Below, piece by piece: positions 23,304 to 32,235 of a DNA stretch of 64,000 nt. Under the pieces are notes generated by a model, which saw nothing but the letters and a program-made list of their open reading frames with translations, did not search any database and was not told the DNA's origin. The DNA is taken from assembly GCA_030761205.1 (NCBI GenBank), contig JAULJL010000015.1, forward strand, positions 4,068,001 to 4,132,000, written 5' to 3'. Within the stretch, counting starts at the first letter, position 1, and every line of letters starts with the position of its first letter. The position numbers were made by a program, and so were the translations under genes. This DNA comes from Fremontodendron californicum (lineage: Eukaryota > Streptophyta > Magnoliopsida > Malvales > Malvaceae).

Positions 23304-25903
23304 ATGGTTGAAGAGAAGGCCCCACTTCGGTCCACAGGATATGTTGACCCTGGATGGGAGCATGGGATTGCTCAAGATGAAAGGAAAAAGAAGGTTAAAT
23401 GCAACTATTGTGGCAAAGTAGTCAGTGGTGGAATATTCAGATTGAAGCAACATTTGGCCAGATTGTCTGGAGAAGTTACTCACTGTGAAAAGGTTCATGA
23501 AGAAGTATGCTTGAATATGAGAAAAAACCTGGAAGGATGCCGTTCTGGTCGAAAACGAAGGCAATCAGAATATGAACAGGCTGCTCTAAGTTTCCAATCT
23601 AATGAGTACAACGATGGAGAAGAAGCATCCGCAGGTTATAACCACAAAGGCAAGAAAGTGATGGGTGACCAGAACTTGGTTATCAAGTTTACCCCTCTTC
23701 GATCATTAGGATATGTCGACCCAGGATGGGAATATTGTGTTGCTCAAGATGAAAAGAAGAAAAGAGTAAAATGCAACTATTGTGAAAAAATAATAAGTGG
23801 GGGCATAAATCGGTTTAAACAACATCTTGCTAGGATCCCTGGAGAAGTTGCATGTTGTGAAAAGGCGCCTGAGGAGGTATATCTCAAAATCAAAGAAAAC
23901 ATGAAATGGCACCGTACTGGCAGAAGGCATAGAAAACCTGATATCAAGGAGATATCCACTTTCTACTTGCACTCAGATAATGAGGATGAAGGTGGAGAGG
24001 AGGACAGGTATTTGCAATGTCTAAGTAAGGATATACTGGCTATTGATGATAAAGTTTCTGACAGTGACATTAGAAATAATGTCAGAGGCAGATCTCCCTG
24101 TAGTAGTGGCAATGGTGCTGAGCTACTACTTAAAAGATCAAGACTGGATTCAGTATTTTTAAAGTCGCTAAAAAATCAGACATCAGCGCACTACAAACAA
24201 ACAAGAGCAAAAATAGGGTTTGAGAAGAAAACTCGGAGGGAAGTGATAACTGCTATCTGCAAATTCTTTTATCATGCAGGAATCCCTTCTAATGCAGCAA
24301 ACTCTCCATATTTCCATAAAATGCTTGAACTGGTTGGTCAGTATGGGCAAGGTTTGCAAGGTCCGTCAAGTCAACTGATATCTGGCTGTTTCCTTCAGGA
24401 GGAGATTGCTAATATTAAGGAGTATTTAGCGGAGTTTAAGGCATCTTGGGCAATTACTGGTTGTTCTGTTATGGTTGACAGTTGGAATGATGCACAGGGG
24501 AGGACGCTGATTAACTTTTTGGTCTCTTGCCCTCGTGGTGTTTATTTTCTCTCTTCTGTTGATGCAACTGATATGATAGAAGATGCAGCTAATCTCTTCA
24601 AGTTGTTAGACAAAGCAGTGGATGAGGTTGGCGAGGAATATGTTGTCCAGGTTATATATCTTTACTATTGTTTCTCTGTGAAATCTACTTTTATATCTGT
24701 GTGTGTGCATTCTGCTGAGCTGTTTCCCTCATAACTTTCAAAGCAGGTGATCACTAGGAACACTTCGAGTTTCAGGAATGCTGGAAAGATGCTTGAAGAG
24801 AAAAGGAGAAATTTATTTTGGACGCCATGTGCTGTTTATTGCTTTGATAGACTGCTTGAGGATTTTGTGAATATAAAATGGGTGGGAGAATGCATAGATA
24901 AAGCAAAAAAGGTTACAAGGTTTATTTATAACAATACCTGGTTGTTGAATTTTATGAAGAAAGAATTTACGAAGGGACATGAACTTCTTAAGCCAGCTGT
25001 CACAAAGTTTGGCACTAATGTTTTCACTTTACAGAGTCTGTTTGACCAGAGGGTTAATCTTAAGAGAATGTTCCAATCAAATAGATGGCTTTCATCCCGC
25101 TTTTCCAAATTTGATGAAGGTAAAGAGGTTGAAAAAATTGTCTTAAATGTCACATTTTGGAAGAAAATACAGTATGTAAAGAAATCCTTAGAACCAGTTG
25201 CTGAAGTTCTTCAAAAGATAGGTAGTGATGAAATCCAATCAATGCCATTTATCTATAATGACATGTGGAGAGCAAAGCTTGCAATTAAAGCCATTCATGA
25301 TGATGATGTGCGTAAATATGGGCCTTTCTGGAGTGTGATTGACAGTAATTGGAGTTCATTGTTCCATCATCCTCTTTATGTTGCGGCATACTTTCTCAAT
25401 CCATCTTATCGATACCGCCCAGATTTTTTGATGGTACAAAACTATAAATACAGTGACTTGACCCTTATCTTTTCCTGATTGCCTGTTTTACCATGCTTAA
25501 TTTTGAACTTTTTTTGTGTTGCTGAAGAATCCTGAAGTAATCCGTGGTCTAAATGAGTGTATTGTTCGATTGGAGGCAGACAATGGGAAAAGGATTTCTT
25601 CATCCATGCAGGTAATGGTTTCTCATTTATGGTACATTTCACAGCCAACTGGCCCTCTTATCTGACTATGGATGCGTCTTGGTTTTTTTTTTCTTTCCTG
25701 CTGATGCTTTGATGTAATGTGATCAGATACCTGATTTTGTGTCAGCAAAAGCTGATTTTGGAACTGATTTGGCCATAAGCACTAGAAGTGAGCTTGACCC
25801 AGGTGATTCAACCAGGATCTTATGCACAGCCCTCTTTGCTCTAGGACATGTATTCAATAAATTCAATTCTTTTTTCAATATTTCCATGCAAAATTCATGT
25901 TAA
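23304..25903 (+). CDS. Tandem BED-finger, DUF659, hAT-transposase-like protein lacking its C-terminus
   Basis: Exons 23304-24650, 24747-25433, 25528-25611 and 25727-25903 (terminal stop at 25901) are in phase with GT-AG introns, about 764 codons. Two BED-type fingers come from an internal duplication: C33, C36, H50 and C157, C160, H174, each after GYVDPGWE. A basic linker (GRKRRQ, GRRHRK) and an acidic stretch follow, then DUF659 (about 300-450) and the RNase H-like region of hAT proteins (FWTPCAVYC, NIKWVGEC, NRWLSSRF). After STRSELDP the family normally continues into the hAT dimerisation domain. Here 33 unrelated residues and a stop follow, and two-pore channel sequence begins 36 bases later. 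It may be a domesticated nuclear DNA-binding protein, truncated at 3'. The start ATG precedes finger 1 by 32 residues. Confidence 0.85.
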
Positions 25904-25938
25904 TTGAAATTTTGTGCAAATCGTTGTTTCATCATTAG

Positions 25939-27307
25939 CTTCATGGTTGATTCTGTTTACTTGTCTGTTATGTCAGTTACTACAGTTGGGTATGGGGATA
26001 GGGCGTTTAAGACTTTGCCCGGAAGGTTGTTTGCTGGTGTTTGGCTTCTGATTTCAACGCTGGCTGTGGCTAGAGCATTTTTGTATTTGGCAGAAGCAAG
26101 GGTTGACAAGAGGCATAGGAGGATTGCCAAGTGGGTGTTGCATAGAGATATCACTATTCAGGATTTGCTAGCTGCTGACATCAATAACAATGGTTTTATC
26201 AGGTTGGATTTCAATCTTTCTAGCTTATTTTGGAATGAACTTGACATGTTGCTTGTTATTGGAATTATTTACAGGGCTTGTCTATGAATTCATGACGATG
26301 TCAATTACTCTCGGTTTTGCAATCACATAAGCTATTAGGTTTACATTTAATGTAGGCCTTAATTGTTAAGTTAGTTGAGTAGGGAGTCTAGGCCAGTATT
26401 TGAACCAGGCGATTTTTTGTAAAAGATATGGATGGTTAACTTTGATTTGGACTTGTTTATGTTTTTCTGATTAAACAAATAGATCACTGAATGATGAACT
26501 AACTTACAGAGTTACAGTTATACTACTCTTGAGCGGTCATTCACCTCACAGAATCAAGAAGACAAGATGTATCATAGAAAGCTGTGTTGTTGTTTCTATT
26601 GTGCATGAGTTCATACAAATTTTTTGAATGAAAATTCAATAAATATTTTGGTAGTATAAAATTTAGAGAAAGAAAAAGGAAAGATAAGGGAAAGCACCAG
26701 ATAATTCATAAGTTTTAGCTATTATATTTTAATTTGAAGAAAGAACAAGAATAGGCTATTGATTCTTCTATCAAAGGATGGAGACCTTAAGGGTAGTATT
26801 TAGAGAGGATGATGGATTTATAAAATCATTTTCTTTATTAGTTAATTTCATGAATCAAATAGATGTTATCAGTACTTCATTCAACTGAGCAATGAGTTTA
26901 GAAATTTAGATCATGTTGTATTGATGGACCTATTCAATTACAGATTCATGCCCTCAATATGCACTTTAGTGGTTTTTTTTAGGATTAGATCTTTAGGCCC
27001 CATATATATTTCCATCTTTACTGCAGTCTCCATATGAAACCTAGTGTCATTAAATTTATGATATAAGTTTACTCTGGAGCAGACTAATGGGGACTTGTTG
27101 TGGTTCTCTTCTGGGTATTGACATTTTTTCCTTTCCCCCCTTGAAAATTCTCGTTGCAGTAAATCAGAGTATGTCATCTACAAGCTCAAAGAGATGGGAA
27201 AGATTGGGGAGAAGGATATATTGCAGATCTGCCAACAGTTCAGCAAGCTTGATCCAAATAACTCAGGGAAAATAACTCTTCCCGATCTCTTAGCAAATCA
27301 CTTGTGA
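25939..27307 (+). pseudogene. 3' half of a two-pore potassium channel gene (TPK1-type), 5' end missing
   Basis: Exon A (25939-26202) encodes VDSVYLSVMSVTTVGYGD, the second-pore selectivity filter. The last membrane helix (GVWLLISTLAVARAFLYLAEA) and a first EF hand (AADINNNGFI) follow. A GT-AG intron leads to exon B (27160-27307), which completes FIS|KSEYV and ends with a second EF hand (KLDPNNSGKITLPDLL) and a natural TGA. Intact TPK channels have two pore modules; the first pore, the N-terminus and the promoter are absent. An acceptor (CATTAG) precedes exon A, so the truncation fell in an intron. An ATG at 25943 could start a 3'-half polypeptide, but I expect no functional channel. Confidence 0.88.
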
Positions 27308-27738
27308 CATTGAGCAGACAAAGTTAATTATATTCTTTTGGCTAGAGATTCTAGAGTTATTCTTGGAAATGGGCATTGCATGGGAAATTGTATATTCATT
27401 CAGGTTAGAAAATCTCAATTCTATACTTTTTCAAGCTGCTGTGATGTCAAATGAAAATGGAATTAGCAAAGAGAGAAAGGGCAACAAGATGTTTCTGATC
27501 TCAGTAATATTTCAATTGTAAATCTTTGTTGCCTATGTATTCGTTATCCCGACTACGAAATACAATGAAAAGTAAATATATTCCTAAATGATGTTTCCCT
27601 TTTGCCTTGTACCTTTGCTTTCTTCATTTGCCTGCAGATAAATTGCCAATTTTTGTAACCAAGAGGGAACAATTATGCATTAAGGATTAATGGTGAATTT
27701 ATGCTTAAGTACTTGCATAGAGGAGTAACATTGATTTG
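27308..27738. other. 3' flank of the channel fragment
   Basis: Probable former 3' UTR and downstream sequence of the channel gene, ending at the MITE insertion site. No ORF is supported. Confidence 0.5.
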
Positions 27739-27746
27739 GGGCTGTT

Positions 27747-28145
27747 CAGTGTTGTCAAGGCGTGCGCCTAGGCGCGCCTACGCCTTGCGCCTTAGCGTTA
27801 TATAACAAAAGCGCCTCAGACCCTTTCGGGCGAGGCTCATTTGATCAGGCGCACGCCTGGTGCGTCTAGACGCGCTTTTTTGTAAGGCGATAGGTGTAAA
27901 AAAAGCCCGCCTGATTGAAGTTCTCTTTAAATTCCTTTATTTTAACTTTTTTCATTAGATGTACCTTTACTAGTAAGAAATCGGATAGTATCAAACTCTC
28001 TACTTCTCAATATTTGAGTATGCAACAACAAACATGGGACCATAAGGAAATCATGCATATTGGGCAACAACAAAAAAATTGCATGTTTTGTAGATAAACT
28101 GGACCACTCTTTAGAATTTATTGTCATAATTATATATCTTAAGCT

Positions 28146-28194
<49 letters not shown>

Positions 28195-28336
28195 GAAACA
28201 TAAAATAAAATAAAAAAAACACACATTACATATTGCGCCTTACTTCACTAAGGCGAGCGCTTTTTTTGCGCCTTGCGCCTGAGCCAATACAAAGGTTCTA
28301 GCGCCTAAAGTGCGTCTTGCGCCCTTGACAACACTG
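27747..28336. mobile_element. 590-bp hAT-type MITE with perfect 8-bp target duplication
   Basis: The ends are CAGTGTTGTCAAGG and CCTTGACAACACTG, a perfect 14-base inverted repeat. They extend into subterminal GCGCCTT/AAGGCGC motifs repeated many times in both orientations (27765-27910 and 28235-28325). The flanks GGGCTGTT (27739-27746 and 28337-28344) are identical octamers. It has an AT-rich core with a (TA)21 run and no transposase: a non-autonomous element. The repeated subterminal hexamers look like transposase-binding sites. Confidence 0.92.
28149..28190. repeat. (TA)21 microsatellite within the hAT MITE
   Basis: Forty-two bases of uninterrupted TA lie in the AT core of the element at 27747-28336. 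It is self-complementary and should be highly length-variable. Confidence 0.95.
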
Positions 28337-28589
28337 GGGCTGTTTATGTTTTAAAGCTTAAAACAAATCTGTAAGGTAACTTACAGTGTAGGGTTGAAAG
28401 CATTGAGAGCAGTGGAGGAGCCTGTGTTGATTGTTGCTTTTATAATGTGAGTTTGCAAGACTTTTCTTAAATCGATAATTTAAATATCTTAATAATGTGA
28501 AATGTAGAGAATAAATAAAGAAATACGAAGAGTAAATCAAATAATAAACAACACAGAAGTTGATGGCAAAGGCTCTTTGCTTTGCTTGT

Positions 28590-28880
28590 CTATATAGCTG
28601 CTAAAGGCCAGAGATCTTGCAGGTAAAATATCTTGGAGAAATTGAGGGCATTCTCTTTATTGTTTAACTTTCTTAATAATATAGATTTATGAATACTTTG
28701 TTCAATTAAATGATAGGTTTAGCTCATATATAATGGGACCTGGACATATTCAAATATGGATTTCTTTTATATCAGGGCATAATCCTGCAATAAACTTTAC
28801 AGGATATATTGCAGCAAGCTTTGTCAAGAGCAAGTGGAAACTCTATATTCATTTAGTTTATAAAGTTAATGTGTAATTAG
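28590..28880 (+). pseudogene. Possible second, eroded copy of the channel gene's last intron and exon
   Basis: The run 'ggatatattgcag' followed by 'caagctt' (28802-28822) matches the last channel exon at 27213-27250 with a 17-base gap. 'ctatattcattta' nearby resembles 'gtatattcattca' at 27389-27402. Upstream motifs such as 'attcaa..gatttctt' and 'ttcaattaaatgataggttta' loosely follow the order of the last intron. Similarity is weak and patchy, so I call a remnant only tentatively. Confidence 0.35.
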
Positions 28881-29040
28881 TATGTTTTTTTTTACTTCCA
28901 AAAGAGATCAAGTAAATAAATTAGACTTCAAGAAAGAGTAAATAAATCATGCAGCTTAAGAAACCAAGAAACTTGGCTGGTTTACTTTGCTTTTCTTTTA
29001 TTTGTTGAGTTGGTGAAAACAATAGGGTTTTTAGGGAATA

Positions 29041-29187
29041 ACAAGAGTATAATAAGTAACGGGTTTTAAATCCTTGTTCAAGAAACTTGATTGCCAAATT
29101 GTTTTCGGAAGAACAAGAGTATAATAAGTAACATGTTTTAAATCCTTGTTCAAGTAACAAGAGTATAATAAGTAACATGTTTTGGGA
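29041..29187 (+). repeat. Three-copy local tandem repeat (about 45-70 bp units)
   Basis: ACAAGAGTATAATAAGTAAC starts copies at about 29041, 29113 and 29158. The first two continue through 'gttttaaatccttgttcaag', and the third ends after 'atgtttt'. Copies differ by few bases (GGG versus ATG), so expansion is fairly young. No coding sense. Confidence 0.85.
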
Positions 29188-29669
29188 ATAACGTATTAAT
29201 GTTATGGTTTTTGGGCTCAGGAATAACAATAATAATATTAACAGGTCATAACCGAATCCTTAATCGTCAAGCAACCAGGTAAGATTTATTCCATCTTAGA
29301 ATATGGGAGGAATAGAATTACAAAATAATTATATCCCGCTATATATGAAAATAATACCACTAGTTATATGATTATAAAATAAATATATATATAAAATAAA
29401 TTATTTTAATAAGAATTAGAATATTATATTATATATCCTCTATTCACCCAAATAAAACTTGACTATATATATAGGTAACAAATTAAAAGTATTGTTATTT
29501 TATAGGTAAGTTTAAAAGCAATATTTATGTCTAGCATTACTATTATAATATCAAACATTTGGTGTATAAAATAATAATAAAAATAATAATAAATCATTTG
29601 TTTTACAAAATAAAACAAAAATAAAATAATGACATAAGAAAACAACGAAGTATGACAAACACTCTTATT

Positions 29670-29858
29670 TCTTGCGAAATGATAATTCTTTGACCTATTT
29701 GGGTTAGGAGTTTCAGCTATCAATATAAACAATTTTTAGAATTTTGAAGTGTTTCTTGTGAAATGATTGACCTATTTGGGTTAGGAGTTATAAATGTATC
29801 GTCTGTTGTGGAACCATTGTTTCAGTGCTATCAATATAAACAATTTTTAGAATTTTGA
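29670..29858 (+). repeat. Two-copy tandem repeat with an insertion in copy 2
   Basis: Copy 1 (29670-29748) and copy 2 (29752-29858) share 'ttcttg.gaaatgat', 'gacctatttgggttaggagt' and 'ctatcaatataaacaatttt'. Copy 2 has about 30 extra bases ('taaatgtatcgtctgttgtg...'). No ORF. Confidence 0.85.
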
Positions 29859-30584
29859 AAAAAAAAAAGAATAGGATATTTTGTTGAGTTACTGTAAACT
29901 TATATTTTGTTAAAATTATATTAAAAAAATAAAATAATAAAATAAATGAAAATATAAAGATAAATACATATTTATCATTTTATTTGTATAAGTGATTTGA
30001 ATTTATAATTAACATTTTAATCGTTATAATTTTTTTATTATATTTTTACTTTTATAATAAATTTATTATTATATTTCAAATTTTAAAATAATTTAATAAT
30101 GTTTACTAATTTTTTTATTAAAATAATATATAATTAAAAAAAATCAAAATAAATTGATTGGTATGTGTAATATTAAAACTAGGATAAAATAATTTTTCTA
30201 TCTTTATCGTGTTTGGTTTGTATATAATTAAAATTAAAAATAAGATAAAATAAGATTATTTTTATCGTTAGTTAAAATTATCTTTTTTTTAAATATATAT
30301 ATAATTTTTCATTACAAATATAATTTTTAGTTATAAAATATTATTTAAATATTATAAATTTTTATAGTAAAGTGTTAGATTGATTTTCTCAAAAAAATGT
30401 GTCAGAATTATTTTATCAAAAGTTTTTTTGGTAAATTTATTACTTTTATTAATTTATTTAAAAAACATTTTCTTTATTTTAACTGTTAATTTTTTAACCA
30501 ACCTCAATTCGAATGAAACCAAATAAACGATTTATGAAATAGAGGAGAGAAAAAATAGAACAAAAGATTTTAGATTTGGTTAAG
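29859..30584. other. AT-rich intergenic DNA
   Basis: Long A/T-rich runs without any recognisable gene, RNA or complete transposon. Confidence 0.5.
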
Positions 30585-31010
30585 ATGTAGTCAAAGATAA
30601 CATTGCAAGTCATATCTATCACTTACATATAAAAAAAAAAAAAAAAATCTTTTGATGGATCTTAACTTGACATGTGTTGAGTTCTTTTCTTGATACGTAT
30701 TGAGGGTTTTTTTTTTTTTAATTTTGGATTTTTTAGTTAATATTATTTTATATTATATTTATTTTACCTTTAAAAAGTGTATTAAACGAGACGAGTTCTC
30801 ACGTTGACTCGTTTCAATGAAAAATCGGCTTAATCTGTTTTTAGAAGAAAAAAAAAATTTATTGCTAACTCGAGAAACCCGATCCAACAAGAGAATAAAA
30901 ATCAAATTATAATTTTATTTTTCTATTATTCATTTATTATTATTTTTGAATGATTAAAATAAGAAATATAAAAAATGAGTTAGTAGCTCATTAATTTAAC
31001 CAAAAAATTT
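30585..31010. repeat. Repeat S, second copy (empty site for the 375-bp MITE)
   Basis: It is collinear with 1057-2085 but shorter. At the position where the other copy carries the MITE (1129-1503), this copy reads straight through an A-run and 'tcttttgatgg'. It therefore shows the pre-insertion state of the site and confirms the borders of that element. Confidence 0.65.
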
Positions 31011-32157
31011 TGGATAAATTTGAAAAAACATACTCTTTACAATACAATAATTATTAAATGGTATAATGAGCAAGAATTATTTAAAATATATATATATAAA
31101 ATTGTTAGGAAGAAAATTGTAAAGATAAAATTACCCTTGATAAAAAAACTTTTTTCTATCTTTTTCTCTTATTTTTTAATTTACTTTTTTAATTAAAAAA
31201 TAATTTTTTCTAAAAATAGATTTTTTTAATTTTAAAACATAATTTTTTATTTACTTTTTTTAATTAAAAAAATAATAAAAATAATATTTCTAAATTTTTT
31301 TTTTATTTTTAAAAAAATAAATATTTAAATATTTTATTTTTAATTTTATTTTTAATTTTATTTTTTTAAAAAAATAATATTTTTTTAATGAAAGAAAAAA
31401 GGAAAAGAAAGTTTTTTCATTAAGGACAATTTTATCTTTACAATATCATTTCTAACAATTTTTAACTATTTATTTATCTTTTTCAAATAACTCTTAATTA
31501 TTAAATCATTTAACAATTATTTAATTATTGAAGGCATGTTTTTCATATTTACCCAAAAAAATTCAATATTTTTTCAACATAAATCAAATTTATAAAATTT
31601 ATTTAAAAAGTAAAAAATAATAAATATATAAAATGCTTATATGAAATAATTTAAATAAATATAATATCATAAAAATCTTGATATGTATTAATATAATTTA
31701 ATCATTTTAAAATTATATTTTAAATAATATTTTTATTTTACAATTAAATTGTTATCTTTAAAAATTTTGGTAACGTGAAAATTATTATATTTTTTTCACA
31801 ACTCATAAATAAAAATATATATTTTTAAAAAATACATATAAATAATACTTGAAAATATATTTTTATTACGGAATTTATTAATAAGTAATTATCATAAATA
31901 TAATTTTCATAATTAATAATATATTAATATTAATATATAATAAAATAAAAAATATTTAAATAAAAACAATTATATAATAAATTTTAATTTATTTTTATTA
32001 TTTGTTAAACTAAAAATTTTATAATTTTTTTAAAACAAGAAAAACTAATTTTCGTAGCTGATAAATACTAGTGATAATAAAAAAAATAGAGATAAGAGGA
32101 AAGGCCAACAGTAGTCGATGGCTGATGCAATCTAAGACCCCAGACTGTCAGAATCTC
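31011..32157. other. AT-rich intergenic DNA upstream of the secreted-protein gene
   Basis: Almost entirely A/T with short T- and A-runs. No gene is seen until the promoter near 32158. Confidence 0.5.
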
Positions 32158-32165
32158 TATATATT
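32158..32165 (+). promoter_or_regulatory. Candidate TATA box of the secreted-protein gene
   Basis: TATATATT lies 71 bases upstream of the ATG at 32236, following more balanced sequence after an AT desert. It would give a leader of about 40-45 bases. Confidence 0.5.
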
Positions 32166-32235
32166 GGAAGAAAAAGAAGCATAAAAAATACAATATATTT
32201 TTTTTTCTTTGTGAAGGGGTATAGCTGAGAGCACC

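Larger units (their letters stand above)
1..24970. repeat. First pass of a 39,030-bp perfect repeat (part that is repeated in the window)
   Basis: Every base stretch I compared here recurs unchanged 39,030 bases downstream (39031-64000). That includes length-unstable tracts such as the 19-G run at 16136-16154 and the AT microsatellite near 18950-18981. The full unit is 1-39030. The left limit of the duplicated block cannot be seen because the window opens inside it. Identity this complete means a very young event or the same molecule read twice. Confidence 0.97.

Noticed and set aside
27747..28336. Clustered GCGCCTT repeats considered as a CRISPR-like or satellite array
   Set aside because: Spacing and orientation are irregular, and the block sits inside perfect 14-base inverted ends with an 8-bp duplication, so it is a hAT MITE.
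29859..32157. AT desert as organelle DNA or a replication origin
   Set aside because: No organelle gene or ordered motif array was found; it looks like ordinary intergenic plant DNA.
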